From an uncultured Bacteroidales bacterium (lineage in GTDB: Bacteria > Bacteroidota > Bacteroidia > Bacteroidales > FEN-979): a stretch of 45,475 nucleotides of DNA. The stretch spans positions 1 through 45,475 of the forward strand of contig CAILVF010000050.1 of assembly GCA_903837605.1 (NCBI GenBank), in the 5' to 3' direction. How positions within the stretch are numbered: position 1 is the stretch's first letter; every line of letters starts with the position of its first letter. Made by a program: the position numbers and the translations under genes. The notes under the pieces are model-generated. The model was not told the origin of the DNA, ran no database searches, and saw only the letters and a program-made list of their open reading frames with translations. Below are positions 33,768-42,129 of the stretch, piece by piece.

Positions 33768-33800
33768 ATATACTAAGTGAGTTTAAGAAACGTTATTATC

Positions 33801-33858
33801 AGGATGCAGGATGCAAGATGCAGGATATCCCGAATCCCTTATCCCGCATCCCGTTATC
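33801..33858. repeat. G-rich/C-rich inverted repeats after gcvT
   Basis: Units of GGATGCA (33801-33824) are followed by ATCCCTTATCCCGCATCCCG-type units in the opposite sense (to 33858). The halves are partly complementary and could form a hairpin at the end of gcvT. Related to the region at 22956-23086. Confidence 0.7.
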
Positions 33859-33874
33859 AAAAAAGTAAATAAAC

Positions 33875-34684
33875 ATGACACAACCAATGAATAAACTAAA
33901 AACTATCAGGTGGTCATCAGTCATTGTGATGATCGCAATTATCGCGATGGGCCTCGGAACCGAGAGCTGCAAATCAACGGGCAAAATGTCCAAAAAAGAA
34001 CGTAAGGCCCAGATTGAGATCGCGAAAAAGCAACTGGCGTCAATTATAGACGGCACAAGCACACTTTCGCTGGCCGACCAGGAAAAGCAGGTAAATGATA
34101 TCATCAATAAGAAACTCAACGACCCGACTGTCAACGACCTGATCATCCAGGCCCAGCAGGCAATAAAAAAAGCCTATGCAAATAACGAGAAACTGCATGC
34201 GCAAAAAGTGGATGCGGCGAAGGCGGCCCTGCTCGACATGCTGCTGAACAATGAAGGAAAATCAGCTTCCGAGCTTCAAAAGCAACTCGATGTGATCAAA
34301 TCACAGAATCTTGGAGATTCAGAGGTCAATGACCTGATATACAAGGTCCAGAACAAGATAGACGGGATGCGCAACAAACCTGCACTCCCTGTAAAGACAC
34401 AGCTTGAGAACGCTTTCCAGGGTATTGCCGATGCCGCCAAGGCGGGCAACCCAACCGAAGCCGACAACCTCATCAAAAACACCCTGCAGTATTTCTCAGA
34501 TCCTGATGCCCCGGTTCTCATTATTATTTATCGCCAGGGCAACACGGTCGACTACGACAAACCCACCACCATACAGCGCTATCTCAACTTCTGCAAAGAC
34601 CAGAAGAAAAGCGCCAATGCAGTGGATGCCATTCAGCAGGATGCCAGCGGAAAAATCAAAGAACTTGACCTGATCAAAAAGTAA
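33875..34684 (+). CDS. putative lipoprotein with helical repeats, unknown function
   Basis: 269 residues. A hydrophobic N-terminus leads to Cys32 (GLGTESC), a possible but non-canonical lipobox. The body shows at least two related helical repeats of about 60 residues, one with QVNDIINKKLNDPTVNDLI and one with QLDVIKSQNLGDSEVNDLI, which resemble TPR-like hairpins by eye. A third region ends in KIKELDLIKK. It is the first gene of a four-gene unit; the next starts 8 bases after its stop. No enzyme motif. Confidence 0.7.
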   Translation: MTQPMNKLKTIRWSSVIVMIAIIAMGLGTESCKSTGKMSKKERKAQIEIAKKQLASIIDGTSTLSLADQEKQVNDIINKKLNDPTVNDLIIQAQQAIKKAYANNEKLHAQKVDAAKAALLDMLLNNEGKSASELQKQLDVIKSQNLGDSEVNDLIYKVQNKIDGMRNKPALPVKTQLENAFQGIADAAKAGNPTEADNLIKNTLQYFSDPDAPVLIIIYRQGNTVDYDKPTTIQRYLNFCKDQKKSANAVDAIQQDASGKIKELDLIKK

Positions 34685-34692
34685 GAAAGACC

Positions 34693-35286
34693 ATGAAGAA
34701 GCTATTAGCCTTAACAATATTCGCATGCCTGTTCGGAACAGGATTATATGCCCAAACGCAGGTTCCCCCTGTTGAGATCACACCTGACCGTAAACATGCT
34801 ATCGACAGCCTGGCACTTGAGAAAGTGAGGGATCTTTCGAAATACATCAGCATTATCGGCGATAAAACCACACCCTGGAGCGATGCCCAGAGGGTGATCG
34901 AACGCGCCTGCGAACTTTTCATGGACGGAGCAGAAATGGGAGTAAGTTCCATCAACCGTCCCGAACAGATCACGAATTACAAGGTGCGCGAATACTTCGA
35001 CCGCCTGATGCAGTTAAACTACAGCAAAGTTGTAATCGACTGGTACAAAATCCAGTATGTGAGCGACCTCGAACGCCAGCCCGACGGCACTTTCGTGGGT
35101 GTTATCACTGTTTACCAGAAATTCCAGGGATATGACAAGGAAAAAGGACTGGTTTACGAAGACACTACGAAAAAAGACATCACGATCTACGTTAAGCGCA
35201 AGGAAACACAGATCGGCGGACGGCTTATCGGGTTCTGGGATGTGATGCTCGGCGATATCAGGGTGAAAGAAACTTCCAAAAAGTAA
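34693..35286 (+). CDS. exported protein of unknown function, LRR-operon gene 2
   Basis: 197 residues with a clear signal peptide ending at GLYAQTQ. The region after it (ISIIGDKTTPWSDAQRVIE) is weakly similar in pattern to the N-terminal domain of the LRR protein of the same operon (LNFLADKKNTVQDKQVIIN). The C-terminal half is beta-rich (FVGVITVYQKFQGYD, KDITIYVKRKETQ, WDVMLGDIRV). No known domain is recognised. The next gene starts 13 bases on. Confidence 0.7.
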   Translation: MKKLLALTIFACLFGTGLYAQTQVPPVEITPDRKHAIDSLALEKVRDLSKYISIIGDKTTPWSDAQRVIERACELFMDGAEMGVSSINRPEQITNYKVREYFDRLMQLNYSKVVIDWYKIQYVSDLERQPDGTFVGVITVYQKFQGYDKEKGLVYEDTTKKDITIYVKRKETQIGGRLIGFWDVMLGDIRVKETSKK

Positions 35287-35390
35287 GGCTCTGAAACCAT
35301 TGGCTTTCAAGAAACCTGCTAAAACCAAAGTTCTGCGAACACTGGCTTTCAAGAAACCTGCTAAAACAAAAGCTCTGCGAATACTGGCTT
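35287..35390 (+). repeat. 42-bp direct repeat spanning a gap and a gene start
   Basis: TGGCTTTCAAGAAACCTGCT begins at 35301 and 35343, and a third partial TGGCTT at 35385, a 42-bp period. The upstream GGCTCTGAAACCAT (35287-35300) matches the end of the unit, so the array begins in the gap. Each unit encodes 14 residues (AFKKPAKTKxLRxL). Confidence 0.9.
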
Positions 35391-36211
35391 TTATTTTCCT
35401 GGCTTTTCTGGCCCCGCTTTGCGCAAGACCGCAAGGCAGCATTGGCGGAATTGCCGGCGACGAAACCGTGTTCTACGCCCAGACCAAGCAGGTAAACCAG
35501 TTCTTCCGCCGCTTTAACGGGGAGGAAGACGTGAGCGGAACCAGGCTCTACCCCGGGCAAACCGCTTACCACGACCTCAAACTCAGGCGCAAATACATGA
35601 ACATGCTGTTCGACAAGGACAGCCCTTTGGTAAACAACGACCAGAAAACCGTTTTCATAGAGGAAGTCCTTAATAAGAAAGCCCCGGTACTGCTCGATTT
35701 CCATGCCAAAGACTGGTTCTGCGAGGTCGCTACTACCTTCACCTGGAAGAAGCAAACGGTAAACATCATCCTTTACCTGAGGATAGAACAGCAGAACGGG
35801 GGATACAAATGGGTGCTTTCAAACTGTTTCTGCGACAAGTTTAATACGTATTTCACTCATCTTGGCGATACTACGAATCTTAAATTTTTCCTCCACCCCA
35901 TGAGCCACGAGATCGATTTTATGAACATCCATAAGGCCCTGGATGATCCGAAGAATATCGACTTCTACCTCGACAGGAACTATGTTCCCGACTACCTGGC
36001 CCTCTTCGTTTCGGAACTGAAGGAAGGAAACCTTAAATTTGTATCGGTCAACAACGAAAAATTCCATGTCTTCCAGGTTCCCAACTGGTATTTCGAGATA
36101 TCCTTCTTTAACCGCAACAACTACAACAGCGGCTGGCTTATCTCAAACCTCGTCAGGCTGTCGCCCGGAGACAAAAATGAATTGCTCAAGCATTACACAC
36201 ATAGTTATTAG
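35300..36211 (+). CDS. exported protein of unknown function with a duplicated N-terminus, LRR-operon gene 3
   Basis: 303 residues if started at the TTG of 35300; no ATG exists before the signal-peptide-like hydrophobic stretch (ILAFIFLAFLAPLCARPQG), and the next in-frame Met is deep in the protein. The first 30 residues are two copies of the 14-residue repeat. Downstream the protein is aromatic-rich with FFRRFNGEED and a beta-rich middle (DWFCEVATTFTWKKQTVNI), then a region ending in LLKHYTHSY. It may share a fold with the neighbouring exported proteins, but this is only a pattern impression. The next gene starts 4 bases after its stop. Confidence 0.65.
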   Translation: MAFKKPAKTKVLRTLAFKKPAKTKALRILAFIFLAFLAPLCARPQGSIGGIAGDETVFYAQTKQVNQFFRRFNGEEDVSGTRLYPGQTAYHDLKLRRKYMNMLFDKDSPLVNNDQKTVFIEEVLNKKAPVLLDFHAKDWFCEVATTFTWKKQTVNIILYLRIEQQNGGYKWVLSNCFCDKFNTYFTHLGDTTNLKFFLHPMSHEIDFMNIHKALDDPKNIDFYLDRNYVPDYLALFVSELKEGNLKFVSVNNEKFHVFQVPNWYFEISFFNRNNYNSGWLISNLVRLSPGDKNELLKHYTHSY

Positions 36212-36215
36212 TTTC

Positions 36216-38837
36216 ATGAGAACCCGGTTTCACACAATAGCGGTCATTATTTTAATTATCGCCTTCGGCGGATTTGTATGCATCAAGGCCCAGGCCCAGG
36301 CCAAGAAAACAAGCAGCACGCAAACTAAATCCACAACCAAAAGCGGCAGCAAGACTGCCGCAAAGCCCGCGACAAAGGGTACGAAAACCGGGATACAGAA
36401 ATCAGGATCCTCTAAGACCTCCCCGGGAAAAGCGCTTGATAAGAACGCCCCTAAACCCGGGGCTCTGCCTGCCGACAAGATCGATCCCTTAAAAGAACAG
36501 GCCAACGGCATAGTGAAATTCTTTGAAAGCACCCTGAATTTCCTGGCCGATAAGAAGAACACAGTCCAGGACAAGCAGGTGATCATCAACGACAGTTATT
36601 TAAAGTTTTTCTGGGACAGCGAAGTGCAGATCGAAGACGACCTCGATACCCATATGGTGCCGATGTACAAGGATGTGCAGAGCTACCTCACCGATGTGGA
36701 CTTCTTCTTCAAACAGGCTAAGTTTACTTATAACGTTCAGGACATCAGCGTGATGACCAACGAACTGGGGAATACTTTTTTCAAAATAACATGCAACCGC
36801 AACCTTAGCGGTGTCAACCTCAACGATGTGAGTATTAATAACAATCTGGTGAGGTACATCGAGATCAATTACGACGAAAAGAACCAGCAGCTGAAGATCG
36901 TTAGCGTATATACCACCAAGCTCAATGAAAAAGACGATATGAGGCGTTGGTGGAACGGCCTGTCGCAGGGATGGCAGGCAACCCTGGGAAAGGATATGCA
37001 GCTTGGGGGAGGCGTGAACCTCGGCTCTGTGGCTTCATACAACGATACCGTTGCAATGGTGGCAGGGCAACAGGTCGCCATAGACCAGAATGCCTACTAT
37101 AACGCACTTACCCAGATCATGAGGTTGAAAAAGATAGACCTTTCGGGGAACGTGACCATATCGGACCTGAGCCCTTTAAGCAAACTCAGCGACCTCCTTG
37201 AAGTCAACCTGGCCCGCACCCCGGTGAGCGACCTCATGCCCCTGAGGAACCTGAACCATCTCGGGATCCTCAATATCTCCAACACCGCTGTGAGCAGCCT
37301 GGAGCCCCTGCATTATTGCACCCATATCAGGCAGCTGTTCCTGAAGGGAAGCGGGATACAGGACCTGGGACTGCTTGTAAATTTTCCGGGATTGTCAGAC
37401 CTCGATATCAGCAATACTAAGGTTTCATCGCTGGCGCCCATAAGCTCACTCGATTCCCTTGACGACCTCAGGCTGAGCAATACGCCCGTAAGCGATCTTT
37501 CTCCCATTGCCACACTGGTGAACCTTGAGCTGCTCAATATCTCATCCACCCGCATAAAAAGTATCGATGCGCTTCAGAACCTGAGCAAGCTGAGGATATT
37601 GCAGGCCGACAGCACCGGGATAACCAGCCTCAAAGCCTTGGACAACTTACCCGCCCTGCAGAGGATCTATTGCGATTATACCCCATTGCCGAAGCAGGAA
37701 GCCATTGCATTTATGATCAGGCATCCTAAAGCCTTCTTAGTGTTTGAATCGGCCGAACTCGCCAAATGGTGGTCAGGCCTGAACACCGACTGGCAGAACC
37801 TCTTGAGCCATTTTACCGAACTCAGCAATCCGCCTTCAAAAGAGCAGCTTCACAAGCTCATCCTCGTCGACAGTGTTAATGTTGTGGGGCGGATGAACAT
37901 TAAAAGCCTGGAACCCGCTGCCATGCTTTCATTACTGAGGGTGTTATACGCATCCAGTACAGCTGTGACCGATATTTCTCCCCTGAAGAACCTGGTCAAC
38001 CTGCAAACCCTGTACCTTAACAATACTTCGGTAAGCAGCCTGCAGGCCCTGGGCACCCTCGCCAACCTTAAGGTCATCAGCATCGAAAATACACAGGTTG
38101 CCGATCTAAGCCCTCTTTACGGCATGAAGGACCTGCAATTCGTGTTTGCCGACAACAGCCAGGTTGTGCTGAAGGAAGCCAATGCTTTCCTTGACAAGGA
38201 TCCCGGATGCCTGCTTCTTTTCCAGACGTTTGAAAATAATAACTGGTGGAAAGGGCTTAGCAAAGCCTGGCAGGATGTCTTTATGGCTGCAGAAGAGCTC
38301 AAAGGACAGCCCGACAAGCTGCAACTGCAAAGAATCGCCAATATGGATGAGCTCAGCATTGCCGAAAACTTTTCGATAAACGATCTAACGCCTGTACTAA
38401 AGCTTACAAGGCTTAAGGATTTTACCTTTACCGGTACAACGGTGAACAGCCTGGAGCCCCTTAGGAATATGACCAAACTTGAAAGCCTTCATTGCGGGAA
38501 GAACCCTGTTACCGACCTCAGTCCGATCGCAGGGCTCCCAAAACTTAAAGACCTCGATTTCAGCAACAGCCAGGTGGAGGAACTGATGCCCATACAGAAC
38601 ATGACCCAGCTTGAGAGCCTGAAGTTCAGCGGGACCCCGGTAAAGAGGCTGAAATACCTTGTGAACCTTCACAACCTGAAAATACTGGAGCTATACAATA
38701 CCAAGGTAAGCAGCCTCGACGAGCTGGATAACATCAGGAGCCTCGAAAACCTCAAGATCTTTAACACCAAGATCTCGGCCAAGAAAGTGGAGAAGTTTAA
38801 GGCTGCACATCCTAAGTGCGAGGTGGTGTTTTACTAG
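36216..38837 (+). CDS. exported leucine-rich-repeat protein with three WW-x-GL-x3-WQ modules
   Basis: 873 residues from MRTRFHTIAVIILI, a signal peptide ending near CIKAQAQ. Residues 25-90 are a Lys/Ser/Thr/Ala-rich linker, then an N-terminal domain (about 90-240). Three modules follow, each starting with WW-x-GL-x3-WQ (near 243, 516 and 673), running into LRRs of the bacterial type (LxxLxxLxIxxNxVxxLxPL) and, at each module's end, a cap of the form [HD]P-[KG]-[AC] followed by a hydrophobic strand: HPKAFLVF, DPGCLLLF and HPKCEVVFY. LRRs usually bind proteins. No T9SS sorting domain or lipobox is seen, so it is likely periplasmic. It is the last gene of the operon; a 22-unit repeat follows the stop. 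Confidence 0.85.
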   Translation: MRTRFHTIAVIILIIAFGGFVCIKAQAQAKKTSSTQTKSTTKSGSKTAAKPATKGTKTGIQKSGSSKTSPGKALDKNAPKPGALPADKIDPLKEQANGIVKFFESTLNFLADKKNTVQDKQVIINDSYLKFFWDSEVQIEDDLDTHMVPMYKDVQSYLTDVDFFFKQAKFTYNVQDISVMTNELGNTFFKITCNRNLSGVNLNDVSINNNLVRYIEINYDEKNQQLKIVSVYTTKLNEKDDMRRWWNGLSQGWQATLGKDMQLGGGVNLGSVASYNDTVAMVAGQQVAIDQNAYYNALTQIMRLKKIDLSGNVTISDLSPLSKLSDLLEVNLARTPVSDLMPLRNLNHLGILNISNTAVSSLEPLHYCTHIRQLFLKGSGIQDLGLLVNFPGLSDLDISNTKVSSLAPISSLDSLDDLRLSNTPVSDLSPIATLVNLELLNISSTRIKSIDALQNLSKLRILQADSTGITSLKALDNLPALQRIYCDYTPLPKQEAIAFMIRHPKAFLVFESAELAKWWSGLNTDWQNLLSHFTELSNPPSKEQLHKLILVDSVNVVGRMNIKSLEPAAMLSLLRVLYASSTAVTDISPLKNLVNLQTLYLNNTSVSSLQALGTLANLKVISIENTQVADLSPLYGMKDLQFVFADNSQVVLKEANAFLDKDPGCLLLFQTFENNNWWKGLSKAWQDVFMAAEELKGQPDKLQLQRIANMDELSIAENFSINDLTPVLKLTRLKDFTFTGTTVNSLEPLRNMTKLESLHCGKNPVTDLSPIAGLPKLKDLDFSNSQVEELMPIQNMTQLESLKFSGTPVKRLKYLVNLHNLKILELYNTKVSSLDELDNIRSLENLKIFNTKISAKKVEKFKAAHPKCEVVFY

Positions 38838-39017
38838 ATAGCTGGATAACTGGATAACTGGATAGCTGGATAGCTGGATAACTGGATAGCTGGATAACTG
38901 GATGACTGGATAGCTGGATAGCTGGATAACTGGATAACTGGATAACTGGATAGCTGGATGACTGGATAACTGGATAACTGGATAGCTGGATAGCTGGATA
39001 ACTGGATAACTGGATAG
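38838..39017. repeat. 22-unit 8-bp tandem repeat after the LRR gene
   Basis: Twenty-two CTGG motifs spaced 8 bp apart, units TGGATAAC, TGGATAGC or TGGATGAC, starting directly after the TAG stop. On the coding strand the sense is CTGGATAA/G, as after other genes. The reverse strand gives open frames of repeated SSYPVIQL that are not genes. Confidence 0.95.
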
Positions 39018-39052
39018 GAAGAATCGGCGCGCAGCGCCATTATCAAGAACCA

Positions 39053-39772
39053 ATGAACAAAACCATAGAAGTCTGCTTTACGCCCAAGCTCTTCGCGGAT
39101 ATCACCACCAAAGACGATTATATCGTTGTTCTTGCCGATATCCTGCGTGCCACCACCAGCATATGTGCTGCATTTCAGAACGGGGTTAAGGAGATCATAC
39201 CGGTAGCCTCACTGGAGCAGGCCATGGAGCTTAAATCGGAAGGCTACCTGGTTGCCAGCGAGCAGGACGGGAAAAAACTCGATTGGGCCGACTTCGGGAA
39301 TTCGGCTTTCAATTTCACCCCTGAGGCCATAGGAGGGAAGACCCTGGTTTATTGCACCACTAACGGAACGCGGGCCATTGAGACCGCCAGGCATGCGCGG
39401 AAGATCGCCATGGGTGCTTTCGTGAACATCACCGCTTTAAGTGAATGGCTTGTTAATGAAAATAAAAACGTTGTGATCTTATGTTCGGGCTGGAAAAACA
39501 AATTCTGCCTTGAGGATTCGCTCTTTGCCGGGGCCCTGTCAGAAAAGCTGCTGAAGCATCCCGGTTTTGAAACATTCTGCGACAGCGCCCATGCTTCGAT
39601 GGACCTTTGGAATATCGCGAAGACCGATCTGCCGGCTTATCTCGAAAAAGCGGCCCACCGTCACCGCTTGAAGAAGCTGGGTCTCGACGATGTGATCCCA
39701 TACAGCCTCACAGCCGATTCAACTTCGGTAATCCCAGTCTTTGAAGGAGGAGTAATTCTTGATAAAGGTTAG
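39053..39772 (+). CDS. comB: 2-phosphosulfolactate phosphatase-like protein
   Basis: 239 residues, the usual length for the ComB family. Signatures include VVLADILRATTSICAAF, the acidic SEQDGKKLDWADFGNS and CTTNGTRAI. In methanogens ComB dephosphorylates 2-phosphosulfolactate to sulfolactate on the way to coenzyme M. Many bacteria without coenzyme M carry it, and sulfolactate can lead to sulfopyruvate and cysteate, a sulfonolipid precursor. No other sulfonate gene lies next to it. Family call firm; substrate in this organism uncertain. Confidence 0.88.
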   Translation: MNKTIEVCFTPKLFADITTKDDYIVVLADILRATTSICAAFQNGVKEIIPVASLEQAMELKSEGYLVASEQDGKKLDWADFGNSAFNFTPEAIGGKTLVYCTTNGTRAIETARHARKIAMGAFVNITALSEWLVNENKNVVILCSGWKNKFCLEDSLFAGALSEKLLKHPGFETFCDSAHASMDLWNIAKTDLPAYLEKAAHRHRLKKLGLDDVIPYSLTADSTSVIPVFEGGVILDKG

Positions 39773-39779
39773 GGCCCGG

Positions 39780-39861
39780 TCATAAGCCATAAGCCATGAG
39801 GCATGAGGCATGAGCAATAAGCCATGAGCCGGCAGTCACCAGTCACTTTTTACCAGTCACT
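39780..39861. repeat. short repeats between comB and a FISUMP gene, entering the latter
   Basis: Units of CATAAGC and GCATGAG (39780-39832) are followed by two CCAGTCAC units (39838 and 39855). The last units lie within the 3' end of the convergent FISUMP gene and encode part of its extra C-terminal residues. Confidence 0.7.
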
Positions 39862-40868
39862 GATACCTGCATGTCCCTTACACAGCGGATTGATAAACCG
39901 AAAGTAGTTGAAAATCTGTTGCTATACATACTATTTTTATCGCTGGTCATACGTATCATCCAAGATTCATCCGCCTGGTAATAGGTTGATGTCCACCAGT
40001 TCCCGGCATAGAAGATCTCCGAGAAGGCACTCTGCACGTTACGCCATCCGCCTGGAAGGGCTGTAAAGCCTGATTCGTTTGTTGCCCCGGTATTACCGCT
40101 GTCCCAGTGGAGTGTACCGGCTTCTTTAAGTTTTGCAGCTGCAATGGTCTCGCCTCCAAGGTAATCTATCATTATATACCATTCAACATAATTGGGAATA
40201 TGCCAGCCTGCCGGGGAAAGGGGGATATTTTGAACTACATACCAATTGTACAACCTCCCGTACGTGCCTGATTTGACCGGATCGTTTTCGTAATCACAAT
40301 ATGCTCCAATTTGAAACTGGTTAAGCTGGCCCCATTGAACTGGATCTGTAACATTGGGTATCGGAACCCCGCTGCGTGAGGATGTCACTTTCAGGTTTTC
40401 GGCCATCCACACCTGGGTGCCGATCTGGACAATATGGTAATAATTGCCCTGAACATCGGCGATGGTTGAATCAATGGTTGTGAGGTTAAATGTACTGCCG
40501 TATCCAGTTCCGTTTGTATTTGTTGCATAGGCCCTTACGTAATATAAACTCTGTCCATGCATTCGTTTTATCGTTCCTGTATAAGAACCGGCCCCGCTCC
40601 CGCATACTACAGTGTCGTTCTGTATTGTCGGGTTCTGGTTGGAATTACTCCAGCAGAACCCGCGTTTTGTTACATAACTTCCCCCGTCGCTTGTTACATT
40701 CCCAGTAAAATCAGCTGTGTTAAGCAGCACGTTACTATATTCCACCGTGGTTATAACCGGTACAGGCCCGGTCAGCGGTGTATCATCGGTTTTCTTTTTA
40801 CAAGCCTGACTTAACATCATGACTATAATCAGGGTCGCCAGGGTGGAAACTGTAGCAAATACTTTCAT
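39843..40868 (-). CDS. FISUMP-domain lipoprotein (copy 3)
   Basis: 341 residues. The lipoprotein signal ends LSQAC (Cys23) followed by KKKTDD. Next is a beta-sandwich domain (about 35-130; TADFTGNVTSDGGSYVTKRG, SLYYVRAYATNTNGTGYGS) common in Bacteroidota surface proteins, then a FISUMP domain (DVQGNYYHIVQIGTQVWMAE, AGWHIPNYVEW, WWTS, SIRCVRD). Unlike the other three copies, which stop right after R-C-[LV]-R-D, this one runs on for nine residues (MQVSVTGKK) encoded by repeat-like DNA. Surface or periplasmic lipoprotein of unknown role. Paired with the next gene in the same orientation. Confidence 0.85.
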   Translation of the reverse strand: MKVFATVSTLATLIIVMMLSQACKKKTDDTPLTGPVPVITTVEYSNVLLNTADFTGNVTSDGGSYVTKRGFCWSNSNQNPTIQNDTVVCGSGAGSYTGTIKRMHGQSLYYVRAYATNTNGTGYGSTFNLTTIDSTIADVQGNYYHIVQIGTQVWMAENLKVTSSRSGVPIPNVTDPVQWGQLNQFQIGAYCDYENDPVKSGTYGRLYNWYVVQNIPLSPAGWHIPNYVEWYIMIDYLGGETIAAAKLKEAGTLHWDSGNTGATNESGFTALPGGWRNVQSAFSEIFYAGNWWTSTYYQADESWMIRMTSDKNSMYSNRFSTTFGLSIRCVRDMQVSVTGKK

Positions 40869-41018
40869 GCGTTTTTAATTTCGGTAAAAATAAGTATAAA
40901 TTTATTTTATATAGTAAGATGGCCTGACATTGTTTAAAATATCTGCTTTCAAAGGATAAAACAGTTCAGATCATCCGTAAGATATCAATCCCCTGATTGC
41001 AAAGGCTACTGTACCAGC

Positions 41019-42011
41019 TTAGTCACGAACGCAACGTAAAGAGGCCCCGGCCTTTATATATAAAACAGAATTGAGAAACATGGCATTATTATAGGTAAGC
41101 TGCATAAACCAGGCATTACTCGAGCCATAATCAGTAGAAAGCCAGCATGTAGTTCCTCCTCCTTTCCCCCCGAACGATCCGGTTTCACTGCGGTAACCGC
41201 CGGCAAGGGCAGTAAACCCTGTCTCATTGGTTGCTCCTGTATTGGGGCTGTCCCAATGGGTTGTACCCGGCTCTTTAAGCTTCCCGCCGGCAACATCCTT
41301 CCCTCCCAGGTAAGTCAGCAGGACTGTGAATTCGTCGTGGGACGGTACGTGCCAGCCCACAGGGGCGATGTTTCGGCTGTCGTTTACGGCATACCAGTTA
41401 TACAGCATCCCATAAACACTCGCGTTGGCGGAAGAGTTGTCATATTCGCAGTAAGCGCCTGCAGTGCGCTGGCTCCATTCCGTTGCATCATAAACATTGG
41501 GCAGGGGATTCCCGTTGCTGTACTTTGTCGTTTTCAGGTTCTCAGCCATCCAGACCTGGGTCCCGATCTGTACAATGCGGTAATTATTATTGTCTATGTC
41601 GGAGATCGTTGAATCGAGGGTCGATAAGGTCAGTATCGACCCATAGCCCGTTCCGTTGCTGTTTGTTGCAAAGGCACGTACATAAAACACAGACTGGCCT
41701 TTAAGGTTGGTCATTGTGGCCGAGAAAACTCCGGCCCCGTTCCCGGCAATGACCGTATCGTCCTGTATATTGGGGTTCTGGTTGGTATGGCTCCAGCAGA
41801 ACCCTCTTTTTACAACAAAAGTACCCCCGTCACTGGTAATATTTCCGGTACATTTAGCTGTTGTCAGCAGGATATTGCTGAAACCCGACGTAAGCAGGAC
41901 CGGGACCGGCCCGGCTGCAGGAGTATCCTCGCTTTTCTTTTTACAGGAAAAAACAAGTATTAAACATGAGATTAGGATTGGCAGTAAAGCAAGCTTATTA
42001 ATTAGTTTCAT
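41019..42011 (-). CDS. FISUMP-domain lipoprotein (copy 4)
   Basis: 330 residues. Lipobox near LVFSC, then KKKSEDTPAAG. The same two-domain order as copy 3: the beta-sandwich (GFCWSHTNQNPNIQDDTV, SVFYVRAFATNSNGTGYGS) and the FISUMP domain (IGTQVWMAENLKTTKYSNG, PVGWHVPSHDEF, SLRCVRD end). The two are clearly a tandem duplication that has since diverged. The 150-base gap between them is AT-rich and may hold a promoter for copy 3, but no full consensus is seen. Confidence 0.87.
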   Translation of the reverse strand: MKLINKLALLPILISCLILVFSCKKKSEDTPAAGPVPVLLTSGFSNILLTTAKCTGNITSDGGTFVVKRGFCWSHTNQNPNIQDDTVIAGNGAGVFSATMTNLKGQSVFYVRAFATNSNGTGYGSILTLSTLDSTISDIDNNNYRIVQIGTQVWMAENLKTTKYSNGNPLPNVYDATEWSQRTAGAYCEYDNSSANASVYGMLYNWYAVNDSRNIAPVGWHVPSHDEFTVLLTYLGGKDVAGGKLKEPGTTHWDSPNTGATNETGFTALAGGYRSETGSFGGKGGGTTCWLSTDYGSSNAWFMQLTYNNAMFLNSVLYIKAGASLRCVRD

Positions 42012-42023
42012 CAGTTTAAATTT

Positions 42024-42057
42024 TTTGCAAGGTAAGGTAAAGAAATGATTAATTTTG
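42024..42057 (+). promoter_or_regulatory. candidate promoter for the Omp85-like gene
   Basis: TTTG (42024-42027), 22 nt, then TAATTTTG (42050-42057). Spacing is slightly longer than the usual 19-21. It implies a leader of about 65 nt before the ATG at 42130. Confidence 0.5.
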
Positions 42058-42129
42058 AGATGCTTTCAAGACATCAAGCATATGAAACGCAATGTTTCCG
42101 GATAAAGTACTAAACAATTACAACAAGAC

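Noticed and set aside
38691..39053. Minus-strand frames with repeated SSYPVIQL peptides
   Set aside because: These are translations of the 8-bp tandem array, which has few stop codons; no start signal or conserved domain.
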